From positions 806,001-870,000 of the forward strand of contig OZ025649.1 in assembly GCA_964019335.1 (NCBI GenBank): a DNA stretch of 64,000 nucleotides, given 5' to 3'. Under the pieces are notes generated by a model. That model searched no databases. It worked only from the letters and a program-made list of their open reading frames with translations, and was not told the DNA's origin. The position numbers and the translations under genes were made by a program. Shown piece by piece: positions 30,055 to 40,163 of the stretch; within the stretch, counting starts at the first letter, position 1; the number at the start of each line of letters is the position of its first letter. Source of the stretch: Diplonema japonicum (taxonomy: Eukaryota; Euglenozoa; Diplonemea; Diplonemida; Diplonemidae).

Positions 30055-32409
30055 ATGGGGGACATCATGAGCCTAATCAGGCGCTACCTGGACTACCCAG
30101 TGGTTCCTGCCGACAATGAGCTTGACAGGCTGCGCAAGAACATCTTCATGGTTTTATACCCTGTTGTAGTTTTTACTATGGGAACGCTTATCGTGCTCAC
30201 GCCTGCGCTGTTCAGCAAGTTTCTTGCTGTGCTTTCAACTTCTGTCTCAGTGCTGGCTCACATGTACTTGTTGTACACAAAGCATCTGACGACCTTATTC
30301 ATCAAGCTGTACATCTCTTTCTGCTGTTTAATCATCTTGCACAGTGATCTTGTTACCGCGTCGGAGAGCGCCGGTCGTGCATGGCCCTTCCAGGTAATCC
30401 TCATCGACATTTTACTCGTGTCCCGAGTGGAGGAGTCCTTCAGCAGATGTATGGTGGCTGTTGTTTGTGTCTACCTGACCTTGACGAATATCGAAGGCGC
30501 TTTCCGCTTCGGCCTCTACGACTCCCCTACCTTCGCATCGCAGGAGCAGCGCCGTGAGGTTTACAACTGCACTGATCTCCCCTGCGCCAACGCTCCTCTT
30601 GCTGCGCAGAATTATTTGGGAAGCATACTCATTTTCCTGCTGGACTACTATTTCACAAGAGGCTTTGCGAGTAGTTTAGTACAAGAGAAGGCAAAGGTGG
30701 AGGCATCGGTGGAGACAGCCGAGAAGATCGCCCGCAGCCTTGCGAACTTCGACCTTGATTCAGCTGAGGACGACCTAGCTGACGAGCGCCTGCCCCCCAA
30801 GCTACATGCCGCGTTTGACAACATCCTCCAGAACCTGAAGCTCTACAGGCCGTTCCTTCCAGATGCCTTGTTCGAAGGGAATGGCAGGGACAGTGAGAAC
30901 GGGAGCCCTCTTGGAAGCAGCTTGATGCCGCCTGGGACCAGCGGTGAACCAGATGGGAGCAGGATAGCAGTTGTGTTCACAGACATCCAGTCCTCGACAG
31001 CGATCTGGGAGGCTTGCCCTGATGGGATGAAGAAGGCGTTGAAGCTTCACAACAAGACCATTCGGAAGTTTATTGACATGTGCCAAGGGTACGAGGTGAA
31101 GACCATTGGTGACGCCTTCATGGTGACCTTCGCCTCCCCTACGGATGCTGTGGACTTTGGGCTTGCTGTTCAGAAGGCTCTTGTTGCATGCTCGTGGCCA
31201 AATGATCTCTTCGATCTTCCGTTGTGTGAGCGGGACTCTGAGGGTCTGTGGGGTGGGCTCCGTGTGCGTGTTGGGGTCCACTACGGGGAGGCAGAAGCAG
31301 AGCTGAATGCCATCACAGGACGCTTCGACTACTTCGGGAACACAGTGAATGTGGCCGCCAGGGTGGAGGCGGCTTCTGTCGGTGGTGGGGTTGCTGTCAC
31401 TCCTGAGGTTCTGGCAGAACTCACAGATAGAACCTCCTTCATCGAGATCCCTGTTGGCTCCGTTAGTCTGAAGGGTGTCTCGAGCAGCAGGAAGCTCTCA
31501 ATCATCATCCCCGAGGAGCTTCGTGGCAGGAGGTCTTATGTTGAGGGGCAGCTCAGGACGAGGGGGACAACACCCAAGGCATCTTCGGAGGGGTCGCATT
31601 CTACTACAACGCGTGTGAACGTCCAGCCTGCAGATCAGGTTCCGAACACACGCTTGGAGCACATTGCGAACGCCACCGTTGGCTGTGTGGAGGTGAGGGT
31701 GGGGAACAGCGGTGGAACAGCCGACTACACCACTGTGAACGAGGGGGTGTGCCGAACTCTGCACTCACTGGACAGGTGTGGTGGAACAGTGGTGGCGGTG
31801 GTGGGGTCCTCCATCACTGTGGGGTGGAACACTGCGAAGAAGACATCGACACACTTCGAGAGCTCTCTGCGGTTCGCATCATTCGTTCTCGGGAGGAGGT
31901 ACGCCAACAGCGATGTGTGGGTGGGTCTGAGCAGCGGCCCTGTTGTGAGTGCGACGGTCGGGACGCACGGGCAGCGGTTCGTGACTGTGATGGGGGACTG
32001 CGTGAAGCTGAGCTGTGCGATGGCGGCGGCTGCTGCTGAGTACAGGACCTGTGCGCTGTTCTCGTCGTCGTCGATGACACACTTCTTCACAGGGCTCCGG
32101 TCTGACCTGAAGAACATCCTGCGCCCCCTTGCGAATTGGGAGGTTCGTGCGGCTGACAAGCCCCAGACACTTGTGGTGTACGAGATCTCGATACCTAGGC
32201 TGTACGACACAGACCTGACGAGCATGGTGAAGCAGGAGGGAGAGGCTGGGGTGAGCCCTACCGGAGGGGAGATGAGCTGGTGCTGGTCGGATGCCTACTG
32301 GGAGGCCTTCACGGCTGGTGACCAGGAGCTCATCGAGAGGCACGCTCCATCGGATCCTGTCCTGAGCACTGTACGAGGGAGTGCACCCAAGGTTGTGGTG
32401 CTGCGGTGA
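30055..32409 (+). CDS. membrane adenylate cyclase, paralog 1
   Basis: 784 residues, first of seven paralogs. Membrane helices at about 30-50, 52-74, 80-97, 110-123, 131-148 and 186-200; the last loop (149-185) holds a Cys pair in CTDLPC (172-177). A helical linker (208-240, EKAKVEASVETAEKIARSL) resembles signalling helices and leads to YRPFLPDALF. The first class III cyclase domain (about 305-500) has metal Asp310 and Asp353, adenine-selecting Lys349 and Asp425, and transition-state Asn432 and Arg436, so it should make cAMP. The second domain (about 535-735) keeps the fold pattern but lacks all of these (Asn to Lys651, Arg to Ala655, first Asp to Val). ATG 30055 follows TTAAACAG (AG 30050-30051) by 3 nt; a second ATG at 30067 is possible. 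The C-terminal 80 codons are almost identical to paralog 6. Confidence 0.92.
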   Translation: MGDIMSLIRRYLDYPVVPADNELDRLRKNIFMVLYPVVVFTMGTLIVLTPALFSKFLAVLSTSVSVLAHMYLLYTKHLTTLFIKLYISFCCLIILHSDLVTASESAGRAWPFQVILIDILLVSRVEESFSRCMVAVVCVYLTLTNIEGAFRFGLYDSPTFASQEQRREVYNCTDLPCANAPLAAQNYLGSILIFLLDYYFTRGFASSLVQEKAKVEASVETAEKIARSLANFDLDSAEDDLADERLPPKLHAAFDNILQNLKLYRPFLPDALFEGNGRDSENGSPLGSSLMPPGTSGEPDGSRIAVVFTDIQSSTAIWEACPDGMKKALKLHNKTIRKFIDMCQGYEVKTIGDAFMVTFASPTDAVDFGLAVQKALVACSWPNDLFDLPLCERDSEGLWGGLRVRVGVHYGEAEAELNAITGRFDYFGNTVNVAARVEAASVGGGVAVTPEVLAELTDRTSFIEIPVGSVSLKGVSSSRKLSIIIPEELRGRRSYVEGQLRTRGTTPKASSEGSHSTTTRVNVQPADQVPNTRLEHIANATVGCVEVRVGNSGGTADYTTVNEGVCRTLHSLDRCGGTVVAVVGSSITVGWNTAKKTSTHFESSLRFASFVLGRRYANSDVWVGLSSGPVVSATVGTHGQRFVTVMGDCVKLSCAMAAAAAEYRTCALFSSSSMTHFFTGLRSDLKNILRPLANWEVRAADKPQTLVVYEISIPRLYDTDLTSMVKQEGEAGVSPTGGEMSWCWSDAYWEAFTAGDQELIERHAPSDPVLSTVRGSAPKVVVLR

Positions 32410-33472
32410 AAACTCTAATCTATAAGGTGTGCTAAGGGCAGGGCCCTAGAAACACCTGAGCTACAATTATTTCTCTGTTCCAATTCTGTAGAATAAGAAA
32501 TTGATATTCTTGGGCCTAATGTAAGGCTGTGATGGACGCCACCGACAGGCCACGCATTCTGTGTTTTGTTTTCTTCTGGGTATTTGGTCAACTGCTTGCA
32601 ATTCCATGCAAAATCAAGATATTTCTTGGGTTCTTTCTACCGTTCTTCGCTACTGCCTGTTGCTATCAACTATGGTCATACATGGCATACATGGGGTATT
32701 CGTTTACTAGTTACTTCTTCTTCTTATTTCTTATTCTTATTCTTCTATTTTATATCTGTAAAGTGAAAGAAATGCTTCTTTCATTTTTTTTATATTACCT
32801 TATAGGTGAGCGAATTACTGTACTTAGGTCTTGAATCCTTCGGTTTAAGGGTATTTCTCCACCCAAAGGCAATCGGCAGTATAGCTAAGGTAATTCTCGC
32901 CGAGCATACGAACTTTCGATTTTACAAAAGTTCCTCCTCCCCCCCCCCTTTTTTTTTGAGAATGAAAAAACATGTTTGTTATTTTTTTATTTTTTTTTTC
33001 TTACTACGTTCTTCTTTCTTATTCTTTTCTTTTAAGTTTTCCTTGAAGCCTTTGAGGGTCAGTCCCGTCTACCTGAAGGCCAAGGCTGGGAAGCGGCAGG
33101 GTTAACACTACGCTGGCAGCATCAGATATCAAGATGTGTGTGCGAGTTGAGTCGTCAAGCGTACTTGAATTACTTATTATTAGGTTTTTTTTCTTTACGG
33201 GATTTCCACCAGTTTTTAAAAGAACAGGTCACAAGGGAGATCATCGATCGTTATCATGAAAAAGGTGACCGTCATCCTCATAAGAATACCCTTGTTCTTT
33301 ATAAACAGCTCTCAGCATGCGTGGTGCTGTAGTTTTTGTCACTTGGCCGCGTGGCAGGAATCAAAAGGATGTTCACGCTTAATCCAGAATATTTATTTTT
33401 TTTCAGTAGAACTTCTCCCTTCGCTTCCTCTCACGTCACCACAGGTTACGGTTGGGCTTCGTGGGTGGCATT
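32410..33472. other. spacer between cyclase paralogs 1 and 2
   Basis: No retroelement recognised. An open frame starting at ATG 32532 gives about 100 very hydrophobic residues, but its composition follows the T-rich DNA and I do not call it. The end is a pyrimidine-rich acceptor tract ending CACCACAG (AG 33443-33444). Confidence 0.5.
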
Positions 33473-35824
33473 ATGGTCGCTGACGTCCTGCGGCGATTTG
33501 TTGACTACCCGGTGGTCCCAACTGACAATGAGCTCGACAGACAACGCAAGAACATCTTCATGGTTTTGTACCCTAGCGTTATGGTGGTGGCCATGACCCT
33601 CGGCTCGTTCACGCCCATTGAAGCGAGCAGGATCGCTAGCTACATTGTATTAGGCTTCACCGTCATCGCGCTGGGGCACCTCTTGCGCACGAAAACCTTG
33701 TCGACGTTGACTATCAAGCTTTTCGTGGTGTTCTGCTTCTTCGCTCTCATATACAGCGACATAGTGACGGCAGCAGAGAACACCAGTCGAGCGTGGCCCG
33801 TGCTGGTCATCCTCATCGACATTCTGCTCGTCACCCGCATTGAGGAGTACTTCAGCAAGGCCATGGTCGGCACCGTCGTCATCTACCTCTCACTGGTGAC
33901 CGTCGAGAGCGCCTTCCGTTTCGGCCTCTACGACCTGCCCTTCCTCGCTACGCAGAAGCAGCGTCGCGACATCAACGACTGCGAGAGCCTCCCCTGTGCC
34001 AGTGTGCACGTCGCTCTTCAGAATTATAGTTCCAGTCTCCTGACCTTCCTTTTAGACTACTACTTCACGCGGGGTTTTGCAAAGAATCTTGTAGATGCCA
34101 AGGCAAAGGTGGAGGCATCGGTGGAAACAGCCGAGAAGATCGCACACAGCCTTGCGAACTTCGACCTTGATGCAGCTGAGGACGACCTCAGCAGCGGGGG
34201 ACATAGCCTGGCTCCCAAGCTGCACGTCGCCTTCGACAACATCCTCCAGAACCTGAAGCTCTACAGGCCGTTCATTCCAGATGCCTTGTTCGAGGGCCAC
34301 CACCGTGAGAGTGATCCTGAGAGTCCTCTAGGTTTAAGCTTAATGCCGCCTGGGACCGGTAGGGAGACCGAGGGTGAAAGGATAGCAGTTGTGTTCACAG
34401 ACATTCAAGAGTCGACAGCGATCTGGGAGGCTTGCCCTGATGGGATGAAGAAGGCGTTGAAGCTTCACAACAAGACCATTCGTAGGCAGATTGACATGTG
34501 CCAAGGGTACGAGGTGAAGACCATTGGTGACGCCTTCATGGTGGCCTTCACCTCCCCTACGGATGCTGTGGACTTTGGGCTTGCTGTTCAGAAGGCTCTT
34601 GTTGCATGCTCGTGGCCAAATGATCTCTTCGATCTTCCGTTGTGTGAGCGGGACTCTGAGGGTCTGTGGGGTGGGCTCCGTGTGCGTGTTGGGGTCCACT
34701 ACGGGGAGGCAGAGGTGGAGCTGAATGCCATCACAGGACGCTTCGACTACTTCGGGAACACAGTGAATGTGGCCGCCAGGGTGGAGGCGGCTTCTGTCGG
34801 TGGTGGGGTTGCTGTCACTCCTGAGGTTCTGGCAGAACTCACAAATAGAACCTCCTTCATCGAGATCCCTGTTGGCTCCGTTAGTCTGAAGGGTGTCTCG
34901 AACAGCAGGAAGCTCTCTGTTCTCCTTCCTGAGGAACTCCGTGGCAGGAGGTCTTATGTTGAATGGCAGCTCAGGTCTAAGGCATCGAGGGCGAAGCAGC
35001 CTTCTGATGGGTCTCAGCACTCGAGAGGCGTCCAGCAGATAGAACACGCACAGGTTCCGAACACACGCTTGGAGCACATTGCGAACGCCACCGTTGGCTG
35101 TGTGGAGGTGAGGGTGGGGAACAGCGGTGGAACAGCCGACTACACCACTGTGAACGAGGGGGTGTGCCGAACGTTGAACTCACTGGACAGGTGTGGTGGA
35201 ACAGTGGTGGCGGTGGTGGGGTCCTCCATCACTGTGGGGTGGAACACTGCGAAGAAGACATCGACACACTTCGAGAGCTCTCTGCGGTTCGCATCATTCG
35301 TTCTCGGGAGGAGGTACGCCAACAGCGATGTGTGTCTGGGTCTGAGCAGCGGCCCTGTTGTGAGTGCGACGATCGGGACGCACGGGCAGCGGTTCGTGAC
35401 TGTGATGGGGGACTGCGTGAAGCTGAGCTGTGCGATGGCGGCTGCTGCTGCTGAGTACAGGACCTGTGCGCTGTTCTCGTCGTCGTCGATGACACACTTC
35501 TTCACGGGGCTCCGGTCTGACCTGAAGAACATCCTGCGCCCCCTTGCGAATTGGGAGGTTCGTGCGGCTGACAAGCCCCAGACACTTGTGGTGTACGAGA
35601 TCTCGATTCCCAGGCTGTACGACACAGACCTGACGAGCATGGTGAAGCAGGAGGAAGAAGACGGGATGGGTCCTACCGGAGGGGAGATGAGCTGGTGCTG
35701 GTCGGATGCCTACTGGGAGGCCTTCACGGCTGGTGACCAGGAGCTCATCGAGAGGCACGCTCCATCGGATCCTGTCCTGAGCACTGTACGAGGGAGTGCA
35801 CCCAAGGTTGTGGTGCTGCGATAG
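33473..35824 (+). CDS. membrane adenylate cyclase, paralog 2
   Basis: 783 residues. The membrane part differs from paralog 1 (start MVADVLRRFVDYP, loop cysteines in CESLPC), and the linker before YRPFIPDALF has a Ser/Gly insertion. Catalytic residues fall at the same numbers as in paralog 1: Asp310, Lys349, Asp353, Asp425, Asn432, Arg436. From about codon 310 to 490, and again from about 535 to the end, the DNA is nearly identical to paralog 1. The variable stretch between the two cyclase domains (about 500-530) differs completely. The ATG at 33473 lies 28 nt after the acceptor AG 33443-33444; no earlier in-frame ATG exists. Confidence 0.92.
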   Translation: MVADVLRRFVDYPVVPTDNELDRQRKNIFMVLYPSVMVVAMTLGSFTPIEASRIASYIVLGFTVIALGHLLRTKTLSTLTIKLFVVFCFFALIYSDIVTAAENTSRAWPVLVILIDILLVTRIEEYFSKAMVGTVVIYLSLVTVESAFRFGLYDLPFLATQKQRRDINDCESLPCASVHVALQNYSSSLLTFLLDYYFTRGFAKNLVDAKAKVEASVETAEKIAHSLANFDLDAAEDDLSSGGHSLAPKLHVAFDNILQNLKLYRPFIPDALFEGHHRESDPESPLGLSLMPPGTGRETEGERIAVVFTDIQESTAIWEACPDGMKKALKLHNKTIRRQIDMCQGYEVKTIGDAFMVAFTSPTDAVDFGLAVQKALVACSWPNDLFDLPLCERDSEGLWGGLRVRVGVHYGEAEVELNAITGRFDYFGNTVNVAARVEAASVGGGVAVTPEVLAELTNRTSFIEIPVGSVSLKGVSNSRKLSVLLPEELRGRRSYVEWQLRSKASRAKQPSDGSQHSRGVQQIEHAQVPNTRLEHIANATVGCVEVRVGNSGGTADYTTVNEGVCRTLNSLDRCGGTVVAVVGSSITVGWNTAKKTSTHFESSLRFASFVLGRRYANSDVCLGLSSGPVVSATIGTHGQRFVTVMGDCVKLSCAMAAAAAEYRTCALFSSSSMTHFFTGLRSDLKNILRPLANWEVRAADKPQTLVVYEISIPRLYDTDLTSMVKQEEEDGMGPTGGEMSWCWSDAYWEAFTAGDQELIERHAPSDPVLSTVRGSAPKVVVLR

Positions 35825-36480
35825 GATCCTGTGTGAGGTGTAGTCGATGCTGCTGGCAATGTGTAATGTCTATGCGATGTGTATTGATGGAGTTCTCGGT
35901 TCGCAATGCGATGTCAAGCTGTGCCTGGGGCGTCAGATGCCCCTCACCACGGCCGTATCTTGTTATGACACATGTCATTAAGGGTACAAGGCATGCAGCA
36001 GTGGCCTATATACAGATAAATCAAGTTGACTTTCTTTTAGCACTAGCTTACGTTCGCGTCTGCCTTCGGTGGCAGCGGAGGGGTTATTTTTTATTCAGTT
36101 ATTTACCTCTCTATTTCTGGCTTCGGTTTTCTTGTTTTTTCTTCTTCTTCTTATTATTATTCTTGTGGTACCGAGACGAAAAGAGGGGAGAAGGGAATGG
36201 AAGTGAGAAGAGTTCCAGTTCCTCCTCCCGAATGAGTTCTAATAGTGTATGATCCACCGAGGGGGCATTTGGAGCCGAGGGCCCAAGGATGCCTTTTTTT
36301 TATAATTTGATATTTATACACGTTAAAGGAAGAACTCAGGAGTGGATCCTCGTCCTATATTTTCAGGAGTCATTGACTATTCTCCCCCTCCTCCCATCGT
36401 ATTGATATTTCCCCCCCTTTTTTCGTGGGTCGTTTCCTGTCATGTGAAGTTTCCCCTCTTGTTTTTTTTTTCTTTTTCCC
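35825..36480. other. spacer after cyclase paralog 2
   Basis: AT/pyrimidine-rich 3' region with no credible gene. A TTC/TTA repeat patch lies near 36138-36165 and a T-run at 36461-36470 immediately precedes the SL-like sequence at 36481. Confidence 0.5.
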
Positions 36481-36518
36481 ACCAACGATTCTAAAGCTAC
36501 AATTTCTGTACTTTATTG
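36481..36518 (+). other. diplonemid-type spliced-leader exon sequence
   Basis: Starts ACCAACGATT, continues CTAAAGCTAC and ends AATTTCTGTACTTTATTG at 36518. From established knowledge, Diplonema SL exons are about 39 nt, start CCAACGATT and end GTTTCTGTACTTTATTG; kinetoplastid SLs share the same 3' block. Two to four differences from the Diplonema sequence as I remember it. It is followed directly by the S-element body rather than by a recognisable SL RNA intron with an Sm site and T-run terminator, so I read it as a retroposed copy rather than an SL RNA gene. Confidence 0.8.
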
Positions 36519-36787
36519 GTGGTGGGGATAACATGGAAATATAAGAAGTACATCAGATGTGTTGTTCGCTGTTGACCTCCTCGTCGGTCATCACCGGTAC
36601 GCCCGAGTGGAAGAACGTAACGCAGATGCTCAGGGTGACGAACAGGCAGCAAACTGCACGAGCGCAGAATCTTGGTTACCCGGGACGCCCCGGCTAGGGT
36701 TGAGCACACCGCACGCATTAAGGACACGACGCGGAACGCAGAAGAAGCTACTGCTCGGCCGAGGAGCGCCCCCTGTAATCAAGTAGG
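36519..36787 (+). repeat. S-element copy carrying SL at its 5' end
   Basis: Body begins GTGGTGGGGATAACATGG and runs through GAAGTACATCAGATGTG, TTGTTCGCTGTTGACC, CGCCCGAGTGGAAGAACG, CAGAATCTTGGTTACC, CGCATTAAGGACACG and CGCCCCCTGTAATCAAGTAG. The same order of blocks is present in the copies at 41003-41343 (+) and 55339-55618 (-), and partly at 40287-40490. There is no open frame conserved between copies, so it behaves as a short interspersed element. TAGCGCCCGAGTGG in other copies is somewhat like an RNA polymerase III A box, but the spacing is not convincing. Confidence 0.85.
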
Positions 36788-37811
36788 TAGTTCGTGCTTC
36801 ATTGCACGCTTAACGCCACCTAGTGTTGCAATCAAAGCCCCATTTTTTTTTTTTTTTTTCCGCTTTTTTTCTTTTCTTTTCCCGCACGGGTCTACCCCTC
36901 CTTCCCTCGATGGGTTGCCCTGTTACAGAGCCTGCGTGCCGGCTCTTTTTTTTGTTTTTGTTTTTGTTTTGTTTATTTTATTCCTGTGATCAAGTAGACG
37001 CTGCTTGTGCAGGGCGCCATCTACGACGCTGATGAACAGAAAGTGAACACTGGCAGCGTTATGTGTTACAAATAAGACTCTTTTTATTAGGTAAGAAGTT
37101 TGTAAACAGAGAATAACGCTGCTTATTCTTTTTTTTCTATTCCACTTAGCAACCCGACCTCTTATTAGTTTAGTTTTTTTTTTTTTTTTTCCTTCCCCTC
37201 TTGACTCTGCACACCGCGAACCGGAAAAGCCATTTGGAACGGAGGAAGGTTGATACGGGCTTGATTGCCTCGTACTCGGCCGTCTCCGGAGTGAAGGGCT
37301 TCTCGGCGGTTTCAAACCTGCCTTCATGAGTTAACTAGCAAACCAACAAGTATTCGCCCCTCCCTCCCCAGGGTTTTGGGAACTTCTTCCGTTTCCACAT
37401 GTTCGTGCACATTAGGGGTGAAAGTGATTTATAAACTTCTACACTTTTGTGCCATTTTTGAACAAGGATGTAACCAAAAACAGGGCCCGGATTTCTTTTT
37501 TATACTTCATATTATCTTAAATTTCTTTTTTATATTTTCTTTTCTACTCCGCCCTTCTTTTTTCTCTAGAACCTTTGCGTTGTTGATGTCTGCACTGCAA
37601 TGGGACAGCAAGGCCTGCTATTGTAAGAAAGAGAAGAGAGACCGTCAGAAAAGGGTCCCTGAGGAGGAGCACTCTAAGGGTAGCCAACGGACGGTGTAAG
37701 ATAAATACTCGGCAAACAAGGTCCAGTCTGGAGGAGAGCGGCACAACCCAACTCTTTTATGTTTTACGTTGCCCTTTCTTTATCACATACACAGGTCGGG
37801 GGGGAGGGCAT
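36788..37811. other. spacer before cyclase paralog 3
   Basis: Includes a second partial S-element tail at about 36983-37020 (TGATCAAGTAGACGCTGCTTGTGCAGGGCG, given here only by its ends), T-runs near 36842 and 37173, and a GC-richer unknown stretch at 37200-37330. It ends with TACACAG (AG 37793-37794), the acceptor of the next gene. Confidence 0.5.
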
Positions 37812-40163
37812 ATGTTCGACTTTTTTAGGGATTATGTCAACTACCCTGTTCTCCCGTCTGACAGCGAGTTGGAAAAGAGACGGAAGAATATTCTGGTAGC
37901 TTTCTACTCTTTCGTGACGGTCTCGTGCAACGTAGTAGCCCTAGCTGTGCCCTTAAAGCTCAGCGCGTATCTCAGCTACTTCATGGTTGCCCTTTCGGTG
38001 GTGGCGCTGGCACACGTAATGTACTCAAAGCGCCTGACCTCGTTAACAATCAAGTTGTACATCATTTGCTGTGCCAGTGTTCTCACCTTTTACGACCTCG
38101 CCACTGCCGCCGACAACACAAACCGTGCGTGGCCAGTTCATGTCATTCTCGTTGACATCCTACTTGTCACACGTATTGAGGCTTCCTTCAGCAAGGGCCT
38201 TGTTCTCTTTGTGGTCATCTACCTTACTATCACGAGCGTTGAAAGTGCTTTCCGCTTCGGTCTCTATGACCTTCCTTTCCTCTCTTCTCAGGCTCAGCGT
38301 CATGAGTTTGTTGACTGTGGTAGTCTCCCCTGCGCTAGTGTAAATCTTTCCACTCAAACATACACCGGCTTCATGACCACCTTCCTTTTGGACTTCTACT
38401 TCACAAGAGGGTTTGCAAACCAAATGGTACAAGAGAAGGCAAAGGTGGAGGCATCGGTGGATACTGCCGAGAAGATCGCACGCAGCCTTGCGAAATTCGA
38501 CCTTGATTCAGCTGAGGAAAGCCTTATGCACAACGCTTTACCTCCCCAACTGCACGCCGCGTTTGACAACATCCTCCAGAACCTGAAGCTCTACAGGCCG
38601 TTCCTTCCCAATGCCCTGTTCGAAGGGAGCAGCGTTGATGATAGCGGTAATGTGAACCCTCTTGTGAGCCTTATACCGCCTGGAGCCAACGAAGCAGGAG
38701 AGAAGGTGGCAGTTGTGTTCACAGACATCCGGATGTCGACTGTGATCTGGGAGGCTTGCCCTGATGGGATGAGGAAAGCGCTGAAGCTTCACAACAAGAT
38801 CATTCGGAATTTCATTAACGCATACCACGGGTACGAGGTGAAGACCATTGGTGACGCCTTCATGGTGGCCTTCACCTCCCCTACGGATGCTGTGGACTTT
38901 GGGCTTGCTGTTCAGAAGGGTCTTCTGGAGTGTTCATGGCCAAGTGATCTAATGGAACTGTCGATGTGTGAACGGGACTCTGAGGGTCTGTGGGGTGGGC
39001 TCCGTGTGCGTGTTGGGGTCCACTACGGGGAGGCAGAGGTGGAGCTGAATGCCATCACAGGACGCTTCGACTACTTCGGGAACACAGTGAATGTGGCCGC
39101 CAGGGTGGAGGCGGCTTCTGTCGGTGGTGGGGTTGCTGTCACTCCTGAGGTTCTGGCAGAACTCACAGATAGGTCCTCCTTCATCGAGATCCCTGTTGGT
39201 GCGGTCACTCTCAGAAATATCTCCGGCAGCAGGAACCTCTCTGTCCTCCTTCCTGAAGAGCTTCGTGGCAGAAGGTCGCGTGTGGAGCGGCACTTTGGCT
39301 TGCGTGACGCGCACAGCCAGCCCTCGCTTGATTCCTTTCAGGTCGTCGCCCCACGTGCAATGCAATCTTTGGAATCAATCACACGTCTTGAGAACATAGC
39401 GAACGCCACAGTTGGCTGTGTGGAGGTGAAGGTGAAGAGCATCCATGGTGTCGCCGACTACACCACTGTGAACGAGGGGGTGTGCCGAACGTTGAACTCA
39501 CTGGACAGGTGTGGTGGAACAGTGGTGGCGGTGGTGGGGTCCTCCATCACTGTGGGGTGGAACACTGCGAAGAAGACATCGACACACTTCGAGAGCTCTC
39601 TGCGGTTCGCATCATTCGTTCTCGGGAGGAGGTACGCCAACAGCGATGTGTGGGTGGGTCTGAGCAGCGGCCCTGTTGTGAGTGCGACGGTCGGGACGCA
39701 CGGGCAGCGGTTCGTGACTGTGATGGGGGACTGCGTGAAGCTGAGCTGTGCGATGGCGGCGGCTGCTGCTGAGTACAGGACCTGTGCGCTGTTCTCGTCG
39801 TCGTCGATGACACACTTCTTCACAGGGCTCCGGTCTGACCTGAAGAACATCCTGCGCCCCCTTGCGAATTGGGAGGTTCGTGCTGCAAACGGTCCTCGGC
39901 CGCTTGTGGTGCATGAGATCTCGATCCCCAGACTGCATAGTACTGACCTCGCGAGTATGGTAGTCCAGGAGTGCGAAAGCTTGAGATCAACAGATGAACA
40001 GGTAGACTGGTGCTGGTCGGATGCCTACTGGGAGGCCTTCACGGCTGGTGACCAGGAGCTCATCGAGAGGCACGCTCCATCGGATCCTGTCCTGAGCAGG
40101 TTGTTAGCGATGGGCAGGGGCCCCCGGTTCAATATTGTGGTACTTGTCAATGATGAGTCGTAG
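37812..40163 (+). CDS. membrane adenylate cyclase, paralog 3
   Basis: 783 residues. Start MFDFFRDYVNYP, loop cysteines in CGSLPC. The catalytic domain is complete: Asp305, Lys344, Asp348, Asp420, Asn427, Arg431. It is more diverged than paralogs 1, 2, 4 and 6 in two short catalytic-domain stretches (around KIIRNFINAYHG and GLLECSWPSDLMELSMCERD) and in the C-terminus, which ends LLAMGRGPRFNIVVLVNDES instead of the usual SAPKVVVLR. The second-domain core (about codons 555-690) is nearly identical to paralog 1. ATG 37812 lies 17 nt after the acceptor AG 37793-37794. The stop codon is followed at once by CTTGCCCTGTACTTTGAG and a T-run, a retroelement tail motif. Confidence 0.92.
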   Translation: MFDFFRDYVNYPVLPSDSELEKRRKNILVAFYSFVTVSCNVVALAVPLKLSAYLSYFMVALSVVALAHVMYSKRLTSLTIKLYIICCASVLTFYDLATAADNTNRAWPVHVILVDILLVTRIEASFSKGLVLFVVIYLTITSVESAFRFGLYDLPFLSSQAQRHEFVDCGSLPCASVNLSTQTYTGFMTTFLLDFYFTRGFANQMVQEKAKVEASVDTAEKIARSLAKFDLDSAEESLMHNALPPQLHAAFDNILQNLKLYRPFLPNALFEGSSVDDSGNVNPLVSLIPPGANEAGEKVAVVFTDIRMSTVIWEACPDGMRKALKLHNKIIRNFINAYHGYEVKTIGDAFMVAFTSPTDAVDFGLAVQKGLLECSWPSDLMELSMCERDSEGLWGGLRVRVGVHYGEAEVELNAITGRFDYFGNTVNVAARVEAASVGGGVAVTPEVLAELTDRSSFIEIPVGAVTLRNISGSRNLSVLLPEELRGRRSRVERHFGLRDAHSQPSLDSFQVVAPRAMQSLESITRLENIANATVGCVEVKVKSIHGVADYTTVNEGVCRTLNSLDRCGGTVVAVVGSSITVGWNTAKKTSTHFESSLRFASFVLGRRYANSDVWVGLSSGPVVSATVGTHGQRFVTVMGDCVKLSCAMAAAAAEYRTCALFSSSSMTHFFTGLRSDLKNILRPLANWEVRAANGPRPLVVHEISIPRLHSTDLASMVVQECESLRSTDEQVDWCWSDAYWEAFTAGDQELIERHAPSDPVLSRLLAMGRGPRFNIVVLVNDES

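Noticed and set aside
31725-32225. Long antisense open frames (about 166, 154 and 88 codons) recurring in every cyclase gene
   Set aside because: They recur only because the sense DNA is homogenised between paralogs. Their Ser/Arg/Pro-rich products follow from the GC-rich sense codons, and all other genes run on the + strand.
32532-32834. Hydrophobic frame of about 100 codons between cyclases 1 and 2
   Set aside because: Starts with an ATG, but the T-rich base composition alone gives Phe/Leu/Tyr; no acceptor tract close upstream and no homology seen.
36481-36600. A functional SL RNA gene
   Set aside because: After the SL there is no visible Sm site and T-run terminator at the expected distance; the downstream DNA is a dispersed repeat that elsewhere lacks the SL.
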